From the NCBI RefSeq assembly GCF_042643145.1, contig NZ_JBHRSA010000043.1, positions 1 through 64,000 on the forward strand: a stretch of DNA of 64,000 nucleotides, written 5' to 3'. The notes under the pieces are model-generated. The model had not been told where the DNA came from. It searched no databases and saw nothing but the letters and a program-made list of their open reading frames with translations. Below, piece by piece: positions 42,573-50,408 of this stretch (position 1 is the first letter of the stretch; each line of letters begins with the position of its first letter). A program made the position numbers and the translations under genes. This DNA is from Virgibacillus_O xinjiangensis. GTDB lineage: Bacteria > Bacillota > Bacilli > Bacillales > Amphibacillaceae.

Positions 42573-44503
42573 GACCCTATCAGCTCCTCTTTTGTTTTTG
42601 AATTGCCTCTGTCCGTACGTGAACCGCTTGATAGCGAGACTGCGTTTCGATGTTCCTTTTCACCGTGCTGTAGTTCATAGAGCTCCGCATATTCGGCACC
42701 ACGCATGAGCAATTCTTCGTGTGTACCGCTTTCTATCACTTCCCCATCTTTCAGATACAGGATACGGTCTGCAGCTGCAGCGCTTTTTAAGTTATGGGTG
42801 ATAATGAGGGTCGCCTTATCCTCCATTAAGCGTTTCATTGGGTCCATGACACGCTTTTCGGAGTTAGCGTCCAGACCTTCTGCCGGTTCATCAAGAATTA
42901 GAATGGCCGCATTCCGTATCATGGCTCTAGCAATCGCCAGGCGTTGCTTCTGGCCTCCAGATAAATTTCTTCCTTTTTGCCCTACTGGGGTGTCATAGCC
43001 ATTCGTCATATTCTGAATGAACTCATGGGCATCTGCAGCTTCAGCAGCCCTTATAATCTCCTCCTCTGTCGCTCCCGGCTTGCCATAAGCAATGTTCTCT
43101 TTTATCGTTCCGTCAAAAATCAGTGATTCCTGAAATAGCACAGCCACATTTTCCCTCAGTGAATCAAGTGTTAATCCTCTTAGCACATTTCCATCCAGAA
43201 GAATTCTGCCAGCTGTCGGATCATAGAAACGCATGAGTAATTTGACGATCGTGGATTTTCCCGCCCCGCTTGCTCCTACGAGTGCTACTGACTCACCAGG
43301 AGCGATGGATAAGGAAACATTGGATAGTATTTTTTTCGATTGACCTGGATACGAAAAAGAGACATTCTTGAATTCCACATAACCCGAGACTTGTTCCAAA
43401 TCATAGGGGGCTTCTTTAACCATTGGCTCTTCCTCCATAAATTCTATTACTCTCTCTGCACTTGCTGATGCAGAATAGATGGTGTTCAACAGTTTGCTTA
43501 ATCTGCGGACAGGACTGTAAAGTTTGCTCAGAAGCATCATAAAGGCGATAAGTGCACCCACTGTAATTTCATTATTGATAAGCAGCCAGGTCCCAGCAAT
43601 CATCACGACAAGCGTTCCTGCCATTTCGATTAAACTTATTACTGGCGTAAATGCCGCTTTCAATCGTACTTTCAGCATTTTAGCCTGGAAGCTGCGATGA
43701 TTTTGCAGTTCAAATCGATCTTGTTCTGTAATTTGCTGATTATACGCCTGCATTAACGCTATATTGGAGAAGCTCTCCTCAGATATTGCGTTAATTGCTC
43801 CCTCTCTGCGAGTACGCTCCCGGGAAGCCATCTTGATTCGGCGTGAGAAAAATCGGGTGACCACGTAAAACAGCGGGACAACGATTAACGAAACCAAAGC
43901 CAATTTCCACTGCATGAAAAAGAGCATGCCAATAAACACAACGAGCTGGAATATATAGGAAACAGCTGAGGTTGCACCAGTGATGATCAGGCGTTCGATA
44001 GAAGAAATGTCACTGGATATTCTTGCTATAATATCTCCCAATTTACGCCCTTCAAAAAAAGATAGCGACAGTCCCTGTAAATGTTTAAAAAGGCTTTTTC
44101 TCAAGTTGAGAACAAACTTTTCTCCTACCCAATTGGAAAGGTAGGTTCCGCTGAAGAAAAGTGTCCCACGAAGAAGTGTGAGTCCCAGATACGTAAGGAT
44201 GAGCCAATAAAGAGGGCTGAGATCCCCAGCTATTAACACACGATCGATGAAAACCTGCATCAGCCATACTGTGGCTGATTGAACCATTGGTTGGAGTGCA
44301 ATTAACAGCAAACTTAAAATGATCCAAAGTCTGTAGGAACGGACATACGGCCAAAACCTGCGGAAGATGTCCCTCACCGGTACTGGTGGAGACTCGGTAA
44401 TAAGGTTATCGCCGGTATCCTCAATCCCCCATAATTTCTTGAATTGTTGAAAAGAGAGCCGTTGGTTTGCCTTCTCTTTTACTCGGTGTTTTCCGTTTTC
44501 CAT
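42569..44503 (-). CDS. ABC exporter (MsbA/LmrA type) of the peptide operon
   Basis: A 644-residue half-transporter. A soluble 50-residue N-terminus is followed by a six-helix TMD (about 55-330) and an NBD: Walker A GASGAGKST (410-418), signature LSGGQKQRLAIARA (514-527), Walker B ILILDEPAEGLD, H-loop IITH. No C39 peptidase domain, so any leader would be cut by another enzyme or not at all. The C-terminal tail (about 612-644) is charged and Ser-rich. Downstream of twin peptides and coupled to the kinase; predicted exporter of the modified peptide or an immunity pump. Confidence 0.9.
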   Translation of the reverse strand: MENGKHRVKEKANQRLSFQQFKKLWGIEDTGDNLITESPPVPVRDIFRRFWPYVRSYRLWIILSLLLIALQPMVQSATVWLMQVFIDRVLIAGDLSPLYWLILTYLGLTLLRGTLFFSGTYLSNWVGEKFVLNLRKSLFKHLQGLSLSFFEGRKLGDIIARISSDISSIERLIITGATSAVSYIFQLVVFIGMLFFMQWKLALVSLIVVPLFYVVTRFFSRRIKMASRERTRREGAINAISEESFSNIALMQAYNQQITEQDRFELQNHRSFQAKMLKVRLKAAFTPVISLIEMAGTLVVMIAGTWLLINNEITVGALIAFMMLLSKLYSPVRRLSKLLNTIYSASASAERVIEFMEEEPMVKEAPYDLEQVSGYVEFKNVSFSYPGQSKKILSNVSLSIAPGESVALVGASGAGKSTIVKLLMRFYDPTAGRILLDGNVLRGLTLDSLRENVAVLFQESLIFDGTIKENIAYGKPGATEEEIIRAAEAADAHEFIQNMTNGYDTPVGQKGRNLSGGQKQRLAIARAMIRNAAILILDEPAEGLDANSEKRVMDPMKRLMEDKATLIITHNLKSAAAADRILYLKDGEVIESGTHEELLMRGAEYAELYELQHGEKEHRNAVSLSSGSRTDRGNSKTKEELIGS

Positions 44504-44526
44504 TCATCTCACTCCTGAATGAAGAC

Positions 44527-44552
44527 GCGGTTCCTTTTTGAAAAGGAACCGC
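44527..44552 (-). promoter_or_regulatory. hairpin between peptide genes and exporter
   Basis: Near-perfect GCGGTTCCTTTT / AAAAGGAACCGC stem with a tiny loop and no T run, in the 77-base gap before the exporter. Likely an mRNA processing or attenuation stem that lets the peptides be made in excess over the exporter and kinase. Confidence 0.6.
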
Positions 44553-44580
44553 TCATCAAGTGTTCTTACCCACTTTAATT

Positions 44581-44691
44581 TTATGAATCACTGTTGCTAT
44601 AGCTGTAGCTGTTGCTTTCGCTTTCCTGGCTGTAGCTGACGCTGGAGGCTTCCGTGGAAGCAGCAGGCGTTGCGACATCGAAATAGGTCAT
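44581..44691 (-). CDS. Ser-rich small peptide, copy 2 (36 residues)
   Basis: Starts MTYFDVATPAASTEASS and ends in a Ser/Tyr/Asn/Glu tail (VSYSQESESNSYSYSNSDS, the last 19 residues). No Cys, no signal peptide and no membrane segment. AAAGGAGG is 7 nt before the second of two close ATGs. Nearly identical to copy 1: all single-base differences are synonymous, plus a two-codon Tyr-Ser insertion. Leader-plus-core layout is possible. I infer a ribosomally made peptide that is modified by the kinase and exported by the ABC protein. Too short for most gene finders. Confidence 0.8.
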   Translation of the reverse strand: MTYFDVATPAASTEASSVSYSQESESNSYSYSNSDS

Positions 44692-44735
44692 GTTCATGCC
44701 TCCTTTTCATGGTAAATGTAAATTCGTTGTACTTC

Positions 44736-44840
44736 TTAAGAGTCACTGTTGCTGTAGCTGTTGCTCTCGCTTTCCTGGCTGTAGCTGACGCTGGAAGCTT
44801 CCGTGGAAGCGGCAGGCGTCGCGACATCGAAATAGGTCAT
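44736..44840 (-). CDS. Ser-rich small peptide, copy 1 (34 residues)
   Basis: Starts MTYFDVATPAASTEASS and ends VSYSQESESNSYSNSDS. Thirteen of 34 residues are Ser, several followed by Glu, Asp or Asn at +2. AAGGAGGG lies 8 nt before ATG. First gene of the operon; 44 bases separate it from copy 2. Six base changes from copy 2 are all silent, strong evidence of selection on the protein. Function unknown; see copy 2. Confidence 0.8.
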   Translation of the reverse strand: MTYFDVATPAASTEASSVSYSQESESNSYSNSDS

Positions 44841-44938
44841 GTTGTTTTCCCTCCTTTCAACTTAGTTACATTATTCCATGCAAAGATTAACTAGCCATTA
44901 GCAGAACCTTGGAAACTTATTAGAATAACATTAATAAT

Positions 44939-44967
44939 CAATTAGTTTTATGTCAGGTATATGTCAA
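44939..44967 (-). promoter_or_regulatory. possible promoter of the peptide operon
   Basis: On the minus strand TTGACA, 17-nt spacer, TAATTG, about 100 nt upstream of peptide copy 1. The -35 is perfect, the -10 poor, so this is tentative. Confidence 0.3.
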
Positions 44968-45040
44968 CATTGTAAAGTGAAAGTAAATCAAGCAAACTAC
45001 TGGATCTGCCAAGCCCATCATTCACACGAAAACAATGAAT

Positions 45041-45178
45041 CTACACCAAGCGTAGACTCCAGTGGGAACAGCACGAGTCTGAAGGCCCCGGAAGAAGTGC
45101 CATTCTTTTGAGGAGACTGAAACCATGCCCACGGAAAGCGAAGTATTTTGTCGCAGCGGTGGCAGTCCTTCTCATTTC
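45041..45178 (+). repeat. interspersed repeat element, copy 1
   Basis: About 138 bases containing AGACTCCAGTGGGAACAGC and CCCACGGAAAGCGAAGTATT. It resembles the noncoding AGACTCC...GGAAAGCGAAG elements scattered in many Bacillaceae genomes. Nearly identical to the element at 45242. Confidence 0.75.
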
Positions 45179-45241
45179 TATAGTAGGTTAGCCAGAGAGG
45201 ATTTGAAATCGCCCTGCCGTTGCTTCTCCTAAAACAGAAAA

Positions 45242-45392
45242 CTACACCAAGCGTAGACAAAATGCGTAGACTCCAGTGGGAACAGCACGAGTCTGAAGGC
45301 CCCGGAAGAAGTGCCATTCTTCTGAGGAGACTGAAGCCGTGCCCACGGAAAGCGAAGTATTTTGTCGTAGCGGTGGCAATCCTTCTCATTTT
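45242..45392 (+). repeat. interspersed repeat element, copy 2
   Basis: Same sequence as at 45041 with a few substitutions and one short insertion (AAAATGCGTAGAC region). Direct orientation, 63 bases after copy 1. The remaining 270 bases before the next gene are AT-rich with nothing recognised. Confidence 0.75.
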
Positions 45393-45665
45393 TTTGATTA
45401 GCAAAAGGTGCAGAGATATAGCCTGAAGTTATAACGAGACATAGTCTATAAGTGTTACACTATATCGTTTTAACAATGATATACTTACCATACATTCAAA
45501 AGAAAAGAGAAAGTTTATATAATTACACCTATTCCAGTTATTAAGCAAAGTATCTTCCCTGTAGGGGGAGTGCCTATAGCTTTTCCGGAAAATTTTCAAG
45601 CCAAACCCCAGTAAAATAACCGGAACACATATATATTCCGCAGAACAAACTCAGGAGGGATTCAA

Positions 45666-46778
45666 ATGACAAAATCAGTACATACCCAAGTCAGAGCTCC
45701 ATTCCGCGCAGATCATGTAGGAAGCTTCCTGCGTCCGGAGCGATTGAAACAAGCCCGTAGCCAAAAAGAAAATGGAGAGATTACAGCAGAGCAGCTTCGT
45801 CAAATAGAAGATGAGGAAATTGTGAAGCTGGTAGAAAAGCAGAAAGAAGCAGGCCTGCAAGCAGTGACCGACGGGGAATTGAGGCGCAGCTGGTGGCACT
45901 TTGATTTTCTGGAAGGCTTCGATGGCGTGGAAGGTTACACGCCGGAGAAGGGATTGCAATTCACCGGTGTAGAGACAAGAAAGCGCGGTCTGAAAGTGAC
46001 AGACAAGGTCCGGTTCAACGGCCATTATATGATCGAACACTTCAAGTTCCTGAAAAGCCTAGCTGGCGATGCAGTGGCTAAATTCGCCATTCCAAGTCCA
46101 AACATGCTGTATTTCAGGGGGGAATTTGAGGAAGGGACATACCAGAATGACGAAGAGCTGGTCGACGATCTGGCTGCCGCATATCAAGGCGTGATCCAGG
46201 CACTTTATGATGAGGGTTGCCGGTATCTGCAAATCGACGATACTTCCTGGGCCATCTTCTTTTCGGAAGAACGCCGTAAATCGATGATAGAGAATGGGAA
46301 GGATCCGGAAAAAATTGCTGCCTTATGCGCTCGGGCTGTCAATGAATCCATTGCCAACAGGCCGGATGATTTGCTGGTGACTATGCATATCTGCCGGGGT
46401 AATTACAAATCAACCTATATGACCAGCGGCAGCTATGAAGCATTATCAGACATCATCTTCGGTGGCTTGGATGTTGATGGACTGTTCCTGGAATTTGATG
46501 ACGAACGCTCTGGAAGCTTTGAGCCGCTGCGCAAGATCAACCGCAATGATCTATACGTGGTATTGGGATTGATTACCTCGAAGTTCGGTGAATTAGAGGA
46601 TCCAGAGGAAGTCAAAGCTCGGATAGACGAAGCAAGCAAGTATGTTCCTTTGGAGCAGCTTTGCCTGAGTCCACAATGCGGATTCGCTTCCACCGAGGAC
46701 GGAAATAAACTGACCGAAGAACAGCAATGGCAGAAAGTACGCCATGTAGTGGACATTGCAGAAGATGTTTGGAAGTAA
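45666..46778 (+). CDS. cobalamin-independent methionine synthase-like (YxjG/YxjH)
   Basis: A 370-residue MetE C-terminal-type TIM barrel: FRADHVGSFLRPERLKQAR, QAVTDGELRRSWWHFDF, YLQIDDTSWAIFF, VTMHICRGNY (zinc His and Cys) and LSPQCGFAST (zinc Cys). YxjG/YxjH proteins make methionine from homocysteine or S-methyl donors. In B. subtilis they are S-box controlled. No S-box was found in its own leader, but one follows at 46803. AGGAGGG precedes ATG. Confidence 0.88.
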   Translation: MTKSVHTQVRAPFRADHVGSFLRPERLKQARSQKENGEITAEQLRQIEDEEIVKLVEKQKEAGLQAVTDGELRRSWWHFDFLEGFDGVEGYTPEKGLQFTGVETRKRGLKVTDKVRFNGHYMIEHFKFLKSLAGDAVAKFAIPSPNMLYFRGEFEEGTYQNDEELVDDLAAAYQGVIQALYDEGCRYLQIDDTSWAIFFSEERRKSMIENGKDPEKIAALCARAVNESIANRPDDLLVTMHICRGNYKSTYMTSGSYEALSDIIFGGLDVDGLFLEFDDERSGSFEPLRKINRNDLYVVLGLITSKFGELEDPEEVKARIDEASKYVPLEQLCLSPQCGFASTEDGNKLTEEQQWQKVRHVVDIAEDVWK

Positions 46779-46802
46779 TCTTGGAAGAGACCACAAGTGA
46801 AC

Positions 46803-46916
46803 ATCTCTTATAAAGAGTGGTGGAGGGACTGGCCCGATGAAACCCGGCAACCTTTCAATAATGTTGAAAAGGTGCTACATCCTGCAGAGCTTCCGGCTTT
46901 GCGAGATAAGAGAGGC
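46803..46916 (+). ncRNA. SAM-I (S-box) riboswitch
   Basis: CTCTTATAAAGAGTGGTGGA, GGGACTGGCCCGATGAAACC and CGGCAACC are the conserved S-box core. P1 is formed by TCTCTTAT (46804-46811) and ATAAGAGAGG (46905-46914). High S-adenosylmethionine should favour the downstream terminator. Confidence 0.95.
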
Positions 46917-46930
46917 AGAGTCTTTACGTA

Positions 46931-46963
46931 AAAGCCCCTCTCTCTAAGCAGAGGGGCTTTCGT
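46931..46963 (+). terminator. riboswitch expression-platform terminator
   Basis: AAAGCCCCTCT / AGAGGGGCTTT hairpin; its 5' arm can pair with the GAGAGG arm of P1 as antiterminator. Confidence 0.8.
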
Positions 46964-47074
46964 ATATCATCAGAATTTCATCTTTAACGACAGACAGTAT
47001 AAGTTCAACTAAAACGATGCCGGCGCCTTTACAAGGGCTTGGCTATCACCAGTAACGAAAGGAATGTGTTGAAA

Positions 47075-48541
47075 ATGGCAAAAGTGAAAGAAGGTTGGCA
47101 AAGGTATCACACGATTTGGGGGTTGCTGTTGTTGGGGTGGGTCATTTCCTATATCGACCGGACGGCAGCTGGCCCCATCATCACCTATATGATTGAAAAT
47201 GAAGTATCATTTTTCGCTAATGTAGATAATCCACATGGGATTGGCGGATTGATCGGAAGCTTGTTTTTCGCAGGATTCATGCTGATGCAGTTCCCTGGCG
47301 GGTATTTTGGCGACAAATTCGGTTATCGCGCCGTCATTGTCTGCAGTATTTTTTGGGCCGGTGTTGCCACATTGCTCACTGGTTTGGTTGGCGGTTTGAT
47401 TGCATTCATCGTGTTCCGTGTCCTGTTAGGGCTTGGAGAAGGTGTGTTTTACTCGAATGACCGCTCCTATATCGCCTATCACACACCGGCTAATAAAGTC
47501 GGAACCGGGATGGGGGTCGTACTGACCGGTGTGTCCATCGGCCTGACTGCAGGGCTGTTGGGAATTCCATACTTGTTGACAGTTGCGGAGCCATTCATGG
47601 GCATCGATGCATGGCGTTTTCCTTTCTATGTAACCGGAGCGCTGACCTTGGTCGTCGGATTGGTTTTATATTTCTTTTTGAAACCGAAGGCCAGTACTGT
47701 TCAGCCAACCGAAAAGTCCTCACCGGGCATCAAAGCGAACTTTGGAAAGACATTCGGTTATATGACGGGGTATTCGGCGGTGTTCCTGCTCCTCGTGATG
47801 GGGATCTACTTCGCTTCTGTCCAACTGAACCTGACAGAAGTATCCATCGCATTCATCCTGGTGGCACTATGTCCATTGCTGATTTTGTACTTGTACATGA
47901 CCAAGAAATCCGAAATCAAGCCATTGTTGGCCAATAAGAATCTCTTTTTCCTGTACTTATTCTTCATTCCGGTGATGTGGCATCTATGGTTCTATGGTTT
48001 CTGGTCCGTATCGATTGTGCAGGATTTTGGAGGAGGCGCCTTGATGGCAGCGGCATTGGTAGCTTCCTTCAACGGGATTGCCGGGATTATCGGATTCCCG
48101 CTGGGGGGCAAAATTTCCGACTTAGTGGCGGATCGCCCGAATGGACGGCGTAATGTGCTTGTCGTTCTGACGGCTGTATTGACGGTGCTTATCTTTGTTT
48201 TTGCTGGCTATGTCATGATGGGCTATAGTCATCCAGTGGTCATGTCGGTCATTCTATTTGTATCCGGCCTATTCTTTTTCGCCTTGCAGCCTGTTGCCCA
48301 TGCACTGGCATCCGACCTCACCCCGCCGGAGAACAAGGGGTCCATGTTCGGTATGCTTAACCTGATTGCAGAAATCGGTGCGGTGCTGGCGCCGGTGGTC
48401 TCCGGTGCGATTCGCGACCAATCCGGCAACTGGGGCTCTGCACTCTTGCTGGATGGCGCTTTGATGGCTGCCGGCCTGGTTCTTGTAATTGCCATATCCG
48501 GAAAAGCTGTCGCGAGCTCGGCCGTTGGCAAGAGTGCTTAG
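47075..48541 (+). CDS. MFS transporter under SAM riboswitch control
   Basis: A 488-residue, twelve-segment major-facilitator protein. ISYIDRTAAGPIITYMIENE and FPGGYFGDKFGYRAVIVCS (MFS motif A) and GLGEGVFYSNDRSYIAY are visible, a pattern of the anion:cation symporter/sugar-acid branch. The preceding S-box means expression rises when SAM is low, so it should import a methionine precursor or sulfur compound. ATG at 47075 follows AAAGGAATG at a rather long distance (11 nt). Confidence 0.88.
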   Translation: MAKVKEGWQRYHTIWGLLLLGWVISYIDRTAAGPIITYMIENEVSFFANVDNPHGIGGLIGSLFFAGFMLMQFPGGYFGDKFGYRAVIVCSIFWAGVATLLTGLVGGLIAFIVFRVLLGLGEGVFYSNDRSYIAYHTPANKVGTGMGVVLTGVSIGLTAGLLGIPYLLTVAEPFMGIDAWRFPFYVTGALTLVVGLVLYFFLKPKASTVQPTEKSSPGIKANFGKTFGYMTGYSAVFLLLVMGIYFASVQLNLTEVSIAFILVALCPLLILYLYMTKKSEIKPLLANKNLFFLYLFFIPVMWHLWFYGFWSVSIVQDFGGGALMAAALVASFNGIAGIIGFPLGGKISDLVADRPNGRRNVLVVLTAVLTVLIFVFAGYVMMGYSHPVVMSVILFVSGLFFFALQPVAHALASDLTPPENKGSMFGMLNLIAEIGAVLAPVVSGAIRDQSGNWGSALLLDGALMAAGLVLVIAISGKAVASSAVGKSA

Positions 48542-48596
48542 GTCGCAGGAAATAGACGTAGCTACTTTCCATGAAAGACAGGAGGATGGGTCATAA

Positions 48597-48776
48597 CGAG
48601 GTGGTATGAAGCGAAAGAACGTAACAATGCAGTGAACCAGCGGAGGAAATATGCGCAGATTCCAACGGGAGGAAAGGCCTAGGTGAGACCCCGAAGTGCG
48701 ATAGCATTCGGAGGCTCACCAGCCGCCCGTGGAAAGCGAAGTAAGTATATTTCCGAAGCGGGTGTATACCACTCCC
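48597..48776. repeat. divergent repeat element with terminal inverted repeats
   Basis: Ends GAGGTGGTAT and ATACCACTCC are near inverted repeats. The inside has AGATTCCAACGGGAGGAAAG and CCCGTGGAAAGCGAAGTA, matching the layout of the 45041/45242 elements. MITE-like, noncoding. Confidence 0.6.
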
Positions 48777-48799
48777 TTTTGATTTAAATACATATCGGG

Positions 48800-48850
48800 T
48801 TGACAAAGGATAATGGGCTCCGATATAATTACTTCGAATTCGAGATAATT
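48800..48850 (+). promoter_or_regulatory. mhqR promoter and MhqR operator
   Basis: TTGACA, 18-nt spacer, TATAAT (48824). The palindrome CTTCGAATTCGAGATA overlaps the transcription start. This matches the ATCTCGAATTCGAGAT-type MhqR site; autoregulation is expected. Confidence 0.75.
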
Positions 48851-48867
48851 ATAAAGGAATGGTATTC

Positions 48868-49323
48868 ATGACTGATCACGATCAGCGTAACAATGACGAG
48901 GAGTTGTCCCTGAAGTTATTTGTGGTGTTGTCCCGTGCCTTGCAATCCATCAAAAAGCGGGTGGAAGAAGATATCAAATGTCTGGGCCTCAATCCAACAG
49001 AGTTTGCGGTTCTTGAACTGATTTATAATAAAGGTGACCAACCCATACAGAAAATCGGTGATAAGGTCCTCATCGCAAGCAGCAGTATTACCTATGTGGT
49101 AGATAAGCTGGAAAAGAAAGGATTCTTGAAGAGAAGACCATGCCCCGAAGACCGACGGATCACCCATGCAACATTGACAGATGCCGGAAAGGATCTGATG
49201 GATGACGTCTTCCCGAAGCACAAAGCTGCCATGCAGGACATATGCAGTGGCCTTGATGCACAAGAGAAAGAAGTATTGATCGATCAACTGAAAAAATTGG
49301 GATACCATGCCCAGGGTATCTAA
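48868..49323 (+). CDS. mhqR: MarR-family regulator MhqR-like
   Basis: 151 residues. MarR winged helix with LGLNPTEFAVLELIYNKGD, IASSSITYVVDKLEKKGFLKR and RPCPEDRRITHATLTDAGK. In Bacillus, MhqR represses quinone and hydroquinone detoxification genes. The next genes (two ring-cleaving dioxygenases, DoxX, WrbA-type reductase) are exactly those, and similar operators lie before several of them. AAAGGAATGG precedes ATG at 48868. Confidence 0.9.
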   Translation: MTDHDQRNNDEELSLKLFVVLSRALQSIKKRVEEDIKCLGLNPTEFAVLELIYNKGDQPIQKIGDKVLIASSSITYVVDKLEKKGFLKRRPCPEDRRITHATLTDAGKDLMDDVFPKHKAAMQDICSGLDAQEKEVLIDQLKKLGYHAQGI

Positions 49324-49336
49324 ATTTTTTGGATAA

Positions 49337-49354
49337 TATCTCGATTTCGTGATA
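49337..49354. promoter_or_regulatory. MhqR operator before the dioxygenase genes
   Basis: TATCTCGATTTCGTGATA, an imperfect inverted repeat of the same type as the one before mhqR. Confidence 0.7.
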
Positions 49355-49438
49355 AATTAATTCATATCACTCATTCGCTTCAAAAAATCAGAGTTGCTTT
49401 AGATCATAATCAATCCTAGGACAGAGGAGGGGAGATAG

Positions 49439-50377
49439 ATGAACAAGAAGACGGCGGGAATCCACCATATTTCTGCCATTGTCGGTCATCCCCAAGAAAA
49501 TGTAGACTTTTATGCCGGAGTATTAGGACTGCGTTTAGTCAAGAAGACCGTGAACTTTGATGATCCGGGCACCTATCACCTGTACTTCGGAAATGAAGGT
49601 GGAAAGCCGGGAACGATCATCACGTTCTTTCCATGGGCAGATGCGTATAAAGGGAGAGTCGGCGCAGGCCAGGTCGGTGTCACTTCCTATGTGGTTCCAG
49701 TGGGCGCGATGGGATTTTGGGAAGACAGACTGGAAAAGTTCCACATTCCTTTTACAAAGACGGAGCGCTTTGGAGAAGAAACCCTGCAATTTGCGGATCC
49801 TCATGGGCTACATCTGGAAATGGTGGAAAGGGAAGAGGGAAATGTAAATACCTGGAACTTCGGCAATGTAACGCCGGATGTGGCAATCAAAGGATTCGGG
49901 GGCGCAACCCTGTTATCCAAGCAGCCGGCAAAGACAGCACAACTCTTGGAAGAAGTGATGGGACTTGAGAAAGTCGGCACAGATGGGGAGTTTATCCGTT
50001 ACCGTTCCTTTGGTGACATCGGCAATGTCATCGATATAAAGCTGACCAATAGTGCTGACGGACTGATGGGGGTAGGGACCGTCCATCATATTGCATGGCG
50101 GGCCGATGATGACAAAGACCAGCTCGATTGGCGGAATTACCTGAAAGGGTTCGGATACGGGGTAACACCGGTGAAGGACCGCCAATACTTTAACGCCGTT
50201 TACTTCCGCGAGCATGGAGAGATACTATTTGAAATAGCGACAGATCCGCCTGGTTTTGCGCATGATGAGTCACCTGACACGATGGGGAAAGAGTTGAAAC
50301 TGCCGAAGCAGTATGAACCACATCGCACCACCATTGAACAGCATGTCATTCCAATTGATGTGAGAGAATTGGACTAA
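49439..50377 (+). CDS. mhqO: ring-cleaving dioxygenase (MhqO/MhqE-like)
   Basis: 312 residues, two VOC modules in tandem. GIHHISAIVGHPQENVDFYAG begins the first; GTVHHIAWRADDD (metal His) and REHGEILFEIATDPPGF (metal Glu) mark the second. Opens (methyl)hydroquinone or catechol-like rings with Fe(II). GGAGGGGAG precedes ATG. First of a duplicated pair controlled by MhqR. Confidence 0.9.
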   Translation: MNKKTAGIHHISAIVGHPQENVDFYAGVLGLRLVKKTVNFDDPGTYHLYFGNEGGKPGTIITFFPWADAYKGRVGAGQVGVTSYVVPVGAMGFWEDRLEKFHIPFTKTERFGEETLQFADPHGLHLEMVEREEGNVNTWNFGNVTPDVAIKGFGGATLLSKQPAKTAQLLEEVMGLEKVGTDGEFIRYRSFGDIGNVIDIKLTNSADGLMGVGTVHHIAWRADDDKDQLDWRNYLKGFGYGVTPVKDRQYFNAVYFREHGEILFEIATDPPGFAHDESPDTMGKELKLPKQYEPHRTTIEQHVIPIDVRELD

Positions 50378-50408
50378 GCACTTTGCTATCCAATAAGGAG
50401 GGGAAACC

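Noticed and set aside
41721..44840. Classical lanthipeptide or lasso-peptide cluster
   Set aside because: No Cys in the peptides, no lyase, cyclase or LanM/LanKC domain, no asparagine-synthetase-like or transglutaminase-like gene.
45041..45426. Coding ORFs inside the repeat elements (up to 128 codons)
   Set aside because: The repeated DNA matches a noncoding interspersed pattern; translations show no conserved fold and lack ribosome sites.
45480..45665. S-box in the leader of the YxjG-like gene
   Set aside because: The conserved GGGACTGGCCC and CGGCAACC blocks are absent there; they occur only at 46803-46916.
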